A stretch of 64,000 nucleotides of DNA from Armatimonas rosea (GTDB lineage Bacteria > Armatimonadota > Armatimonadia > Armatimonadales > Armatimonadaceae): NCBI RefSeq assembly GCF_014202505.1, contig NZ_JACHGW010000003.1, forward strand, positions 310,001-374,000. The letters run 5' to 3'. Below the pieces are notes generated by a model. That model did no database searches, was not told the DNA's origin, and worked only from the letters and a program-made list of their open reading frames with translations. Below, one piece after another: positions 1 through 7,550 of this stretch (position 1 is the stretch's first letter; the number at the start of each line of letters is the position of its first letter). The position numbers were made by a program, and so were the translations under genes.

Positions 1-7
1 CTCAAGT

Positions 8-28
8 CCGGCCGTTCTGATCGGCCGG
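8..28. repeat. GC hairpin with TTCTGAT loop
   Basis: Arms CCGGCCG and CGGCCGG enclose the loop TTCTGAT, directly after the stop of the neighbouring minus-strand gene. Other copies (5267-5292, 20861-20886, 42321-42348) keep this loop but use C/G stems. No T-run follows on either strand, so it is not an obvious intrinsic terminator. Confidence 0.7.
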
Positions 29-31
29 AGC

Positions 32-622
32 TTACGCCTTCTTGAAGCGCTTTCGAGCCCCAACCAGCGCGACGGGCAGCAGAGCGGGGAGGAGCTGCAT
101 CGTACCGGGAAGCTCCGGGGTGACAGCGGAAGCGGTATACAGCAAGGTCGCTGTGGAGTTCCGATTAAACGTGCCCGTCTCTAGGCTATTCAGCGTGACA
201 CCTACCGTCCCTTGTGAGAAGTGGAAGACCTGGGTGCCTCCACTGGTGATATCAAATGTAGGGGTAACAATGTCATTGACGGTGACACTCTGGCTGAAGC
301 TGTGGGTAACCCCATTGATCGCGACATCATGACTGAGTGTCTTGGACGCCGTGGTGTTGCTAAAGTCAAGCCCTAGGCTCTGGGTGCCACTGACAATGCT
401 GACAGTCTGGGTGACACCCGTGGTGAGCGTGAGATTGCCAGAGAGCCCAAGGAAGTTATAGATATCCTCCGACCAGGGGCTGTTGCCAGGGTTGAACTGA
501 AGGTTTGCGTTGGACGCGTAGCTGATCGTCAAGGTTTGCGCCTGTGCTACGTGGGGCAACACGGCGCTCCCAAGTAGCGTGAGAGCGAGGAGGGGAGTAC
601 GAAACGATTGTGGATCTTGCAT
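32..622 (-). CDS. Exported protein with ELPG-type PEP-CTERM-like tail
   Basis: The 196-residue protein has an N-terminal signal peptide (hydrophobic LLALTLLGSAVLP, cleavage likely after AQA near residue 28). A Thr/Ser/Asn-rich body with alternating hydrophobic residues follows, typical of secreted beta-sheet proteins. The last 30 residues form a sorting tail: PELPG, a hydrophobic stretch rich in Leu and Pro, then the basic end GARKRFKKA. This resembles the PEP-CTERM plan (motif, membrane segment, Arg cluster) with PELPG in place of PEP. The same tail ends three unrelated proteins here (3339-4154, 4388-5128, 43759-44694). By analogy it would be recognised by an exosortase; no sortase gene is visible. 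The body domain is not recognised. The gene diverges from the SARP-type regulator gene. Confidence 0.8.
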   Translation of the reverse strand: MQDPQSFRTPLLALTLLGSAVLPHVAQAQTLTISYASNANLQFNPGNSPWSEDIYNFLGLSGNLTLTTGVTQTVSIVSGTQSLGLDFSNTTASKTLSHDVAINGVTHSFSQSVTVNDIVTPTFDITSGGTQVFHFSQGTVGVTLNSLETGTFNRNSTATLLYTASAVTPELPGTMQLLPALLPVALVGARKRFKKA

Positions 623-677
623 TCTATTTCTCTCACGCCTTCCCTTGGAGAGGGCGTCTTGGTCACTAGTATATATT

Positions 678-683
678 ATTTTA
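678..683 (-). promoter_or_regulatory. -10 box (TAAAAT) of the ELPG-tail gene
   Basis: Read on the minus strand, TAAAAT lies 55 nt before the ATG at 622. Two other ELPG-tail genes have a TAAAAT or TAGAAT box at almost the same distance (about 56 nt). The leader between holds a small hairpin built from ACGCC and GGCGT. Confidence 0.5.
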
Positions 684-719
684 GCTGCTTTTGTAAGGTC
701 CTTAAATGAGAGAGCCCAG

Positions 720-752
720 CTCTATACGAAGTCTGTACTAAGTCTGTACAAG
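720..752. promoter_or_regulatory. Three direct repeats, 11-bp period (candidate SARP operator)
   Basis: The cores TCTATAC (721), TCTGTAC (732) and TCTGTAC (743) repeat exactly every 11 bp in the gap between the ELPG-tail gene and the SARP-type regulator. SARP regulators are known to bind short direct repeats spaced by about one helical turn. The same core recurs at 5200-5237 and 43660-43687. Binding by the adjacent regulator, and autoregulation, are inference. Confidence 0.5.
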
Positions 753-805
753 GGGCGGGATGCTCTATAGGTCGGTGGTATACTGCCTCAGGAGTTTGTT
801 TCTGG

Positions 806-3244
806 GTGTATCAGATTGAGCTTAAGGATGGCGTCCGTGTCCGCTACGAAGCGGTGACGGTTGAAAAGTTTCGCACACAGAAGGCAGTACGCCTACTGGC
901 GTATCTCGCATTTCATCCGGGAATGCACAGCCGGGATAGGCTCCTGGAGCTGTTCTGGCCGGAGCTCGAGCTAGACTCAGCGCGCAATGGGCTCTCGGCG
1001 GCACTGGGACACCTGCGCGTCCCGCTGGAGGATGACCTTGGCCAGCGACGAGGGAGCCTGATCCGGGCGACACGGGACTACGTGGGGCTACTGCCGGGAA
1101 GCTTTACCACGGACTTCGACACGATCCAAGACCCCGAGCGCTTCCTGCCGGGCTACTACGATGACTGGGTGCTGGAGGTCCGCGAGAAGCTCCAAGCGCA
1201 GCTCCGTCGGGTAACTCGTCCTGAGCCACGGGCGGCGGTTCCCACCCCGGAGGATCTCCCCGCCGATATCACGCCGTATCTGGGCCGGGAGGCGCTGCGT
1301 GAGGAGGTTCGTACGGTCTTGGCCCAGACCCGCCTGCTGACTCTGGTGGGGCCTGGGGGGATCGGGAAGACCCGGCTGGCCTTAGAGACCCTCCGGTCGC
1401 AGGTGGCGACGGGGGCACGTGTGGCCTGGGTAGAGCTCTCGTCGCTTACCGACCCGAGCGGGATTCCGGCACGGATCGCCGGGGCACTGGGGCTCAAGAG
1501 TGTCGAGGCGCTCATGCCCGCGCTACGCCAGGGGCCTGTACTCCTGGGACTCGACAACTGCGAGCATCTCATCTTAGGCGTGGCTCGCGAGACGGAGTCG
1601 CTGCTCAAGGCCTGCCCACAGCTCACGGTGCTTGCGACCAGCCGCGAGCCGCTTACCTTGGTGGGGGAGAGTGTCCTGCGCCTCCCAAGCCTCACCGAAG
1701 ACGAGGCTATCGCGCTGTTTTGTGACCGTGCCCAGCGTGCTCAGCGGGGCTGGCAGCTCACGCCTGAGCAGCGCCCACTCCTCACCCAGCTCTGGCGGGC
1801 GCTGGATGGTCTGCCCCTCGCGCTGGAGCTGGCGGCGGCCAAGCTACGCACCCTCCCGCTCCCGGAGCTGGTCGCACGGCTGGAGGCGCGTCTGGCGGTC
1901 CTGACCAGTGGGAGCCGGAGCGCCGAGCCACGCCAGCAGACCCTCCGCGCCGCGATCGCCTGGAGCTACGAGCTCCTCACACCCGAGGAGCGCCTGCTCG
2001 CCGTGCGCCTGGCGGTCTTTCAAGGAGGCTGGAGCCTGGCGCTGGCCGAGGCGGTCTGTGGCGGCGAGGGGATCTTGGAGGAGAGCCTTGCCGCGCTACT
2101 GGATAGCCTGGTGGACAAGAGCCTGGTCCACCTTGATTCTGTACACGAGACGACACGCTACCGGTTTTTGGAGACTGTCCACGAGTTTCTGCGCGGGCAG
2201 CTCGCCGCCCTTCCTACCCCGGAGCAGAACCGCCTGCACCACGCCCACTTTGAGACGCTCTTTGCCCTCGCTGCCGCCTACCCGGGACGCGATGTCGAGC
2301 CGCAGCGGCTCTGGGCACGCCACCTGGACCAAGAGGGCGACAACACGCGCCAGGCGCTGGCTTTCTGCTACGACCACGCGCAGGAGCAGGCGCTGGTGTT
2401 TTGTAACAACCTCCGCATGTACTGGCACCTGCGCGGCTTCTTCCAGGAGGCACGCCAGCAGTACGAGCTCGCCCTCGCGCTTCCGGGAGCGCAGGCACCC
2501 ACCGAAGATCGTGTCACCGCACTGCGCGAGCTCTCTAACTCCTACCAGGGCCTGGGTGACTGGGCCGCGGCGGAGGCGGTTCTCGATAGGCTGGCGGAGC
2601 TGAACCTGGCACTCGGGCAGCCGCTGGATAGCCAGACCTGCCGCGCGATGCTCGCCTTTAACCAGGGGGACCTCGACCGCTCCCGGCGGCTCTTTGAGGA
2701 GGTGCTGGCCTACGCTCGTACCAAGGGAACCCCTGCGGAGCGGGAGCACGCGACCACGAACATGATGCAGCTCCTGATGGCGCTGGGGGAGTACCCGGCG
2801 GTGCACGCGCTCCTCGACGACTACCGAGCGCACTTCAACGATCCCTTGGTCGTGACCCACAACCAGGCGCTCCTCGATTTGCTGGAGGGGAAGATACTGG
2901 CCGCAAGGACGGGGTTCCATGCGGTGTTTCCGATCCACAAGGACCTGGAGAGCCACCGGGATATCGCCTACTTGATTGTCCAGTTTGGGATGCTTGCTTA
3001 CCGGGAGGGGGAGCCCGAGCTAGCGGCACAGTTCTTTGGCGCGAGCGAGGCGTGGTGCGAGCACTACGGCTTCATCATCGAGCAGCCGGAGTTTGGGTTT
3101 CGCGAAAACGACCTCGCCGAGCTGCGGCGTCTACTAGGCGACGACGCCTTTGCGGCCCCCTTTGCACAAGGGCGTGCGCTAAAGCCCGAACACACCCTTG
3201 CGCTGATGGAGAGCAGGCTCTCTCACCGCGGGACGAAGCCATAG
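806..3244 (+). CDS. SARP/AfsR-like regulator with NB-ARC ATPase and TPRs
   Basis: A large (812-residue) STAND-type transcription regulator. Residues 1-100 form a winged-helix DNA-binding domain of the OmpR/SARP type (QKAVRLLAYLAFHPG, RLLELFWPELELDSARNGL). The segment FLPGYYDDWVLEVREKL resembles the start of a BTAD domain, which then looks cut short. The NTPase follows: Walker A GPGGIGKT near residue 182, Walker B-like LLGLDNCEHL, sensor-like LATSREP and GLPLALELAAAKLR. The C-terminal half is helical with degenerate TPRs. The start is GTG with AGGAG about 11 nt upstream. The protein would switch on target genes when ligand or partner binding allows nucleotide exchange. The helix-turn-spaced repeats upstream make it a candidate regulator of the neighbouring sorting-tail genes (inference). 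Confidence 0.85.
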   Translation: MYQIELKDGVRVRYEAVTVEKFRTQKAVRLLAYLAFHPGMHSRDRLLELFWPELELDSARNGLSAALGHLRVPLEDDLGQRRGSLIRATRDYVGLLPGSFTTDFDTIQDPERFLPGYYDDWVLEVREKLQAQLRRVTRPEPRAAVPTPEDLPADITPYLGREALREEVRTVLAQTRLLTLVGPGGIGKTRLALETLRSQVATGARVAWVELSSLTDPSGIPARIAGALGLKSVEALMPALRQGPVLLGLDNCEHLILGVARETESLLKACPQLTVLATSREPLTLVGESVLRLPSLTEDEAIALFCDRAQRAQRGWQLTPEQRPLLTQLWRALDGLPLALELAAAKLRTLPLPELVARLEARLAVLTSGSRSAEPRQQTLRAAIAWSYELLTPEERLLAVRLAVFQGGWSLALAEAVCGGEGILEESLAALLDSLVDKSLVHLDSVHETTRYRFLETVHEFLRGQLAALPTPEQNRLHHAHFETLFALAAAYPGRDVEPQRLWARHLDQEGDNTRQALAFCYDHAQEQALVFCNNLRMYWHLRGFFQEARQQYELALALPGAQAPTEDRVTALRELSNSYQGLGDWAAAEAVLDRLAELNLALGQPLDSQTCRAMLAFNQGDLDRSRRLFEEVLAYARTKGTPAEREHATTNMMQLLMALGEYPAVHALLDDYRAHFNDPLVVTHNQALLDLLEGKILAARTGFHAVFPIHKDLESHRDIAYLIVQFGMLAYREGEPELAAQFFGASEAWCEHYGFIIEQPEFGFRENDLAELRRLLGDDAFAAPFAQGRALKPEHTLALMESRLSHRGTKP

Positions 3245-3266
3245 GGGGTAGAGCCACAAGGGGAAC

Positions 3267-3305
3267 AAAAAAAGCTCCCCGAAGACACTCGCTGTCTCCG
3301 GGGAG
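3267..3305 (-). terminator. Rho-independent terminator
   Basis: A long GC stem (GCTCCCC plus extension, 3274-3305) is followed on the minus strand by seven T (A-run at 3267-3273). It ends the fibro-slime gene just upstream and also lies beyond the stop of the convergent SARP-type gene. Confidence 0.85.
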
Positions 3306-3338
3306 CCTTCAAGGTTTAGTCCACGCTGTGGACGGCCC

Positions 3339-4154
3339 TTAGGCCTTCTTGAAGCGCTTTCGAGCCCCGATCAGCGCGACGGGCAACAGGGCGGGAAGAA
3401 GCTGCATCGCACCAGGAAGCTCAGGGGTCACCGACGAGGGCGTTAGGGAGATATTCGTGGTGATCTTGATGTTCGAGCCCGATGTGTGGCGCTCGGCGGA
3501 GAAGAAGTCCAGCTTGTAGTTATTGCCTGCAATCAGACCCAGAGTATCCAAGTTTACGGAGGCACTTTCTGGTCCGTGCACACCACCCAGATCGATCACA
3601 CGATTGTTATTGATATAGACCCAGACATCGTCATCTCCGGTAAAGTCGAAGACTTGGCCCGTTTGGTAGGTAAAGGTTGTGTGGAGCTCAAACGTGAAGG
3701 CAAAGTTGTGTCCTCCCGACTGGTTGCCAAAACCTAATCCATCGATGGGGAAGAAGCTGGAGTTGTTGTACTCAAAGAGCCCACCACCAATGGGGTTAAA
3801 GAGGAGACTCGTGGAAAGGCTGACATTGACACCCGGCGTGTCGTTGTACCATTGGTTGAATGCCGCTGCGCCCGTGGTGGTAGCAGTGCCAGCAGGGCGG
3901 GTCGCATAGACAGGCTTGCCATCAACACCGAGGGTGCTGGTAACGATGCCATGGTCGTCGCCGAGGAAGCTCTCAAAGTCGGGGTGCCCGACGCCCGCGT
4001 TGCCGTTGTAAGTACCTGCGGCGGTGCCGGCGTAGAGAAAGTCTCGGACAGTTCCCGTGAGAGTAAACTGTGCGTGTGCCGTTGCACTGAGCAGGAGGGA
4101 CAGTGCCCCTAGAGAGCAAACGCGTGAAAATAGCGCAGTCCTGGATAGGTTCAT
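3339..4154 (-). CDS. Fibro-slime-domain exported protein with ELPG tail
   Basis: The 271-residue protein starts at the Met at 4154, which opens a clean signal peptide (MNLSRTALFSRVCSLGALSL, cleavage after AHA). Met further upstream would put a non-signal segment in front. The body matches the fibro-slime / PA14-like plan: residues about 140-230 include FDFTGDDDVWVYINNNRVIDLGG and YKLDFFSAERHTSGSN, the usual Ca/ligand-loop region. Such domains occur in secreted surface and matrix proteins that bind carbohydrate. It ends with the ELPG sorting tail shared by three other proteins here. A strong terminator follows. The likely -10 is TATAAC at 4215-4220 (minus strand). Confidence 0.85.
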   Translation of the reverse strand: MNLSRTALFSRVCSLGALSLLLSATAHAQFTLTGTVRDFLYAGTAAGTYNGNAGVGHPDFESFLGDDHGIVTSTLGVDGKPVYATRPAGTATTTGAAAFNQWYNDTPGVNVSLSTSLLFNPIGGGLFEYNNSSFFPIDGLGFGNQSGGHNFAFTFELHTTFTYQTGQVFDFTGDDDVWVYINNNRVIDLGGVHGPESASVNLDTLGLIAGNNYKLDFFSAERHTSGSNIKITTNISLTPSSVTPELPGAMQLLPALLPVALIGARKRFKKA

Positions 4155-4387
4155 AGAGATTACTTTCAGATAGATACTTTGGGTTTGGGCACTCTGCCCG
4201 GTCATGAGTTTGACGTTATATTCACACCGTGGTGTTTTTTACGGAGCGTACCGCCTCACCGCCCTCTCGGCGTTGATGCTTCCGCCCAGCATAGACTATA
4301 CCAATAATTCTTGGTCGAAACAATAAATATCATTATTAGTTTTGGTTTAGGGTTGGATAGGCTTGTTATTTCTCTGACCGCAGTGCC

Positions 4388-5128
4388 CTACGCCTTCTTG
4401 AAGTGCTTTCGAGCTCCGTTCTTGAAGCGCTTTCGAGCCCCGATCAGCGCGACGGGCAGCAGAGCGGGAAGAAGCTGCATCGCACCCGGAAGCTCAGGAG
4501 TAACGGAGGAGGGGGTGGAGACACCCTGCTGAAAGGCGACCTCACCAAAGCCGGTGAAGAGGCTGTGACCATTGTTCGAGGTGATACTCATGCGGAAGTA
4601 GCGATCTGTAGTGCTGGCAAAGCTAAACACTTGGGCGGGATTTGCAAAGGCAGCTCCGTTGGGGTCCACTGTGAAAGAGCCAAGGCTAGTGGCGCTTGTA
4701 AACGAGGAGTTGTCATCGGAGAACAGATTGAAGCCTGTTAGGCTGACAGGGTCAGAACCTCCCCAGTTCCAGACTGCAATCTTATCTAGGGTAACTAGGG
4801 AACCCATGTCGAAGGTCACGACACCGGTTTTATTCCCAAGGCCAGATGCCCATGAGGCACTACCTGCTGTATTGATAGCGGGTGAGTTGAAGTTGTGGGT
4901 TGCCGTACTCGTGAAGGTGGCAAAGTTGGTGACTCCCGATGTGTAGGTCGCACTCAGCCCCGACTGATTGATCAAAGAGTTTGGGGAGCCGAAGAAGGAG
5001 CCCATGTTTGTGGTGGCACTGGTCGCCCCTAAGATTGCTTGGGCACGGGCGGCTTGGGGGAGCAGAGCAAGGCTGAGTAGGGCTACCACGGGGGTGACAG
5101 GGAAACATTTCAGTCGAGAGATTGGCAT
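4388..5128 (-). CDS. Discoidin-like exported protein with duplicated ELPG tail end
   Basis: The 246-residue protein has a signal peptide (VVALLSLALLPQAARA, cleavage after ARA near residue 29). The body looks like an F5/8-type (discoidin) jelly roll: VTFDMGSLVTLDKIAVWNWGG, then FNLFSDDNSSF and a terminal FGEVAFQ. Such domains bind glycans or lipids outside the cell. The tail reads PELPGAMQLLPALLPVAL, GARKRF, KNGARKHFKKA: the basic end is duplicated, because about 23 nt of the 3' end is repeated in tandem (4391-4437). The upstream region carries the TCTGTAC-repeat promoter shared with the gene at 43759. Confidence 0.8.
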   Translation of the reverse strand: MPISRLKCFPVTPVVALLSLALLPQAARAQAILGATSATTNMGSFFGSPNSLINQSGLSATYTSGVTNFATFTSTATHNFNSPAINTAGSASWASGLGNKTGVVTFDMGSLVTLDKIAVWNWGGSDPVSLTGFNLFSDDNSSFTSATSLGSFTVDPNGAAFANPAQVFSFASTTDRYFRMSITSNNGHSLFTGFGEVAFQQGVSTPSSVTPELPGAMQLLPALLPVALIGARKRFKNGARKHFKKA

Positions 5129-5184
5129 ACGAAGTTCTTTCTTTTTTTGCCTCGCCTTTTCTGCGAGGCTTTAACCTAGTACGT

Positions 5185-5237
5185 ATTTTAGCGAGGTGCT
5201 CTGTACAAAGTCTGAACAAATCTGTATAAGTCTGGAT
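5185..5237 (-). promoter_or_regulatory. Promoter with helix-turn-spaced TCTGTAC repeats
   Basis: On the minus strand the -10 box TAAAAT (5190-5185) is preceded, after 9 nt, by GTACAGA (5206-5200). Related cores follow at 5211, 5221 and 5231 (steps 11, 10, 10). The layout matches that of 43660-43702 base for base in spacing, and both leaders continue with a GCCTCGC hairpin and an AGAAAGAAC stretch before ATG. Overlap of the -35 region by the repeats is how SARP activators typically work. Confidence 0.6.
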
Positions 5238-5266
5238 GTTGCCTCCCCAGCTCGCACCGTTCTCCA

Positions 5267-5292
5267 GTCCCCCCGGTTCTGATCGGGGGGAC
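5267..5292. repeat. GC hairpin with TTCTGAT loop
   Basis: Arms GTCCCCCCG and CGGGGGGAC surround GTTCTGAT. The flank CTCCAG on the left is shared with the copies near 20880 and 42315. The stem differs from the copy at 8-28 while the loop is the same. Confidence 0.7.
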
Positions 5293-5350
5293 AACGCCAA
5301 TCCCGTCGAGGCAGGCAGGATTTTGGGGGGCGATCTCGAAATGCTACGCC

Positions 5351-6640
5351 ATGAGAAATCTTTCCCGATTCTGCCTCGCCGCGCTGACCTGCGGCACGCT
5401 TGCCCTGACCGCTCAGGCACAGACTCCGAGTACCAATGCGCCCTTTGCGCTGAAGAACGGTGACCGCGTGGTGTTCTACGGCGATAGCATCACCGACCAG
5501 CGCATGTACACGCTCCTCACTGAGCAGTACATCGTAACACGCTTTCCCAACCTCAATGTCCGCTTTGTCCACTCCGGCTGGGGCGGCGACCGCGTCACCG
5601 GCGGGGGCGGTGGGCCTATCGACCTGCGCCTGGACCGCGATGTGACCGCCTACAAGCCCAGTGTCGTGACCGTCATGCTGGGGATGAACGATGCCAGCTA
5701 CCGTGCCTTCGATGCGGGCATCTTCCAGACCTACGCCGATGGCTACAAGCACCTGGTCGAGAAGGTCAAGAAAGACAACCCGGGTGTCCGCCTGACCCTG
5801 ATCCAGCCGTCACCGTTCGACGACGTGACACGGCCGGAGAGCTTCCCTGGCGGCTACAACGCCGTGCTCCTGCGCTACGCAAACTTTGTCGGGCAGCTTG
5901 CCGGGGAGCAGGGGGCCGGGGTCGCAGATCTGAACAATCCCGTGGTGGCGATGCTCAAGAAAGCCAACGCGACCGATCCCACCAACGCCGCCAAGCTCAT
6001 CCCTGATCGTGTCCACCCCGGCTGGGGCGGACACCTCATCATGGCCGAGTGCCTGCTCAAGTCCTGGAACGCCCCCGCCCTCGTGTCGTCGGTGCGTGTG
6101 GATGCGGCCAGCGGCAAGAGCTCCGCGCAGAACGCCAAGGTCAGCAAGGTACAGGCCAAGGACGGCACCGTGAGCTGGAGCGCGCTGGAGAGTGCCCTGC
6201 CCTTCCCGCTCGCCTCCCCCGATCCCAACAACGCCGCGCCGTATAACCTCGCCGTGGCCTCGTCGGACTTTGTGCAGGCGCTGGACCAGGAGACCCTCAC
6301 GGTCACCAACCTCGCCGCCCCGCGCTACACGCTCAAGGTCGATGGCAAGGGGGTGGGGGAGTTTACGAAAGAGCAGCTCGCCGCGGGGGTGAACCTCGCC
6401 ACCCTGAACACGCCCATGCTCCAGCAGGCGCTCCTGGTCGGGCGGCTGACCCAGCTACGCTCCAATGTCCACAACAGCCGCTGGCGTGAGTACCAGGTCC
6501 CCCAGGCCAGCGATCCCCAGGCTGCTCAGTTCCTCCCGACCCTGCTGAAGAACCTGGATGCCGCCGACGAGCCCCTCACCAAGGCCCAGCGCGATGCGGC
6601 CAAGCCCCGGGCGCACCAGTTTGTGCTGGAGCCTAAGTAG
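5351..6640 (+). CDS. Exported SGNH/GDSL hydrolase
   Basis: The 429-residue protein has a signal peptide (FCLAALTCGTLALTAQA, cleavage after AQA near residue 24). The SGNH blocks are clear: block I GDSIT with the nucleophile Ser, block II Gly in SGWGGDR, block III GMND, and the block V Asp/His pair in DRVHPGWGGH. The family hydrolyses esters, often acyl groups on polysaccharides or lipids. About 200 residues after the catalytic fold form a beta-rich extension seen in GDSL enzymes of sugar-degrading bacteria. Substrate cannot be read from the sequence; an outer-compartment glycan esterase is likely given the neighbours. The ribosome site before the ATG is weak. Confidence 0.85.
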   Translation: MRNLSRFCLAALTCGTLALTAQAQTPSTNAPFALKNGDRVVFYGDSITDQRMYTLLTEQYIVTRFPNLNVRFVHSGWGGDRVTGGGGGPIDLRLDRDVTAYKPSVVTVMLGMNDASYRAFDAGIFQTYADGYKHLVEKVKKDNPGVRLTLIQPSPFDDVTRPESFPGGYNAVLLRYANFVGQLAGEQGAGVADLNNPVVAMLKKANATDPTNAAKLIPDRVHPGWGGHLIMAECLLKSWNAPALVSSVRVDAASGKSSAQNAKVSKVQAKDGTVSWSALESALPFPLASPDPNNAAPYNLAVASSDFVQALDQETLTVTNLAAPRYTLKVDGKGVGEFTKEQLAAGVNLATLNTPMLQQALLVGRLTQLRSNVHNSRWREYQVPQASDPQAAQFLPTLLKNLDAADEPLTKAQRDAAKPRAHQFVLEPK

Positions 6641-6675
6641 TCCGCCCAATTCCATTGGGTGTCAAAAACGCCGCA

Positions 6676-6725
6676 CCAGTGTGAATTGTAATATAAAAGT
6701 AGTAACACGTCACTATTCACACTGG
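6676..6725 (+). promoter_or_regulatory. Inverted repeat flanking a promoter
   Basis: A perfect 11-bp inverted repeat (CCAGTGTGAAT at 6676, ATTCACACTGG ending at 6725) encloses 28 bp that contain the -10-like TATAAA. This is a plausible operator for the PEP-CTERM gene at 6794. No -35 box is obvious, so an activator may be needed. Confidence 0.45.
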
Positions 6726-6733
6726 GAAGCCTG

Positions 6734-6793
6734 TCCTTCCACACGTAGAATCAGCCCGCACGGCCTGAGGCACGTGTGGAAGGATTTTTGTTT
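6734..6793 (+). promoter_or_regulatory. Leader hairpin that hides the ribosome binding site
   Basis: Arms TCCTTCCACACGT (6734-6746) and ACGTGTGGAAGGA (6772-6784) pair perfectly over 13 bp. The 3' arm contains the Shine-Dalgarno sequence GGAAGGA, and TTTTTGTTT follows before the ATG at 6794. It could act as a translation switch, a leaky terminator, or both. Confidence 0.6.
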
Positions 6794-7522
6794 ATGAAAT
6801 GGATCTCGCAGGGGGCCGTACTCGGTGCACTCACGCTTCTGGCTCTCGTCCCTGCACAGGCGCAGAACCTCAACCCGGTACGCTCCGGCCTCTTTAATAG
6901 CTCCGGCACATCGGTTAACAACACACAGCCCGCCAACCAGTCGTACTTTGTCGGGCTGGAAGAGGGCAGTGAGCGGCGCAACTACTTTGTCTTTAATCTG
7001 ACGGGGATCGCGAGCCCCATTACCTCCGCGACCCTGCGGCTCTACAACCCGATCTTTAATCCTGATTCTGCCAATGGCTACTTTGGCGATGCCACCGAGA
7101 CCTACGAGCTCACCTCCACGACGGCCGATCCCACCGCCATCCAGGGGGCGTTTGGCCCAGGGGCAGCCGGCCAAGCGATCTACAACAGCCTCGGAACGGG
7201 CACGAGCTTTGGGAGCATCACGGCCTCGACCGCGAGCAATGGCCAGACCCTGACCCTGACCTTCAACGCCGCGGGGCTGGGAGCCCTCAATGCGGGAATC
7301 GGGGGGCTTGTTACCTTTGGAGGGCGGATCACCACTATCGTTGGGGGGGGCAACCAGTATCTCTTTAATGCCGTCGATCCCACGGGAGGGCTGCCCATCA
7401 ACGACACGCCGCCGGTTGTGCTGAGTCTGACGACCGGAGGCGGGGCCGCGCCCGAGCCGGGGACGATCGTCTTGCTCTTGGTAGGGGGGACTCTCACGCT
7501 GGTGAACCGCCGCAAGCGCTAG
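6794..7522 (+). CDS. PEP-CTERM exported protein
   Basis: The 242-residue protein starts at the ATG at 6794, with GGAAGGA 10 nt upstream and a direct run into the signal peptide (GAVLGALTLLALVPAQA). The body is beta-rich and Gly/Asn/Thr-rich (YFVFNLTG, SATLRLYNP), resembling DNRLRE-like structural domains. The C-terminus is a textbook PEP-CTERM signal: APEPGT, the hydrophobic segment IVLLLVGGTLTLV, then NRRKR. Exosortase would cut it and tether or release the protein in step with exopolysaccharide export. Its tail differs from the ELPG tails nearby. Expression may be gated by the leader hairpin. Confidence 0.85.
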   Translation: MKWISQGAVLGALTLLALVPAQAQNLNPVRSGLFNSSGTSVNNTQPANQSYFVGLEEGSERRNYFVFNLTGIASPITSATLRLYNPIFNPDSANGYFGDATETYELTSTTADPTAIQGAFGPGAAGQAIYNSLGTGTSFGSITASTASNGQTLTLTFNAAGLGALNAGIGGLVTFGGRITTIVGGGNQYLFNAVDPTGGLPINDTPPVVLSLTTGGGAAPEPGTIVLLLVGGTLTLVNRRKR

Positions 7523-7535
7523 GGAGGGGACATGG

Positions 7536-7541
7536 TAGAAT
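7536..7541 (+). promoter_or_regulatory. -10 box TAGAAT, leaderless-type
   Basis: TAGAAT ends 9 nt before the ATG at 7551. The same box-to-start layout is conserved in front of the paralogue at 10576. Confidence 0.5.
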
Positions 7542-7550
7542 CCTGTGTCA

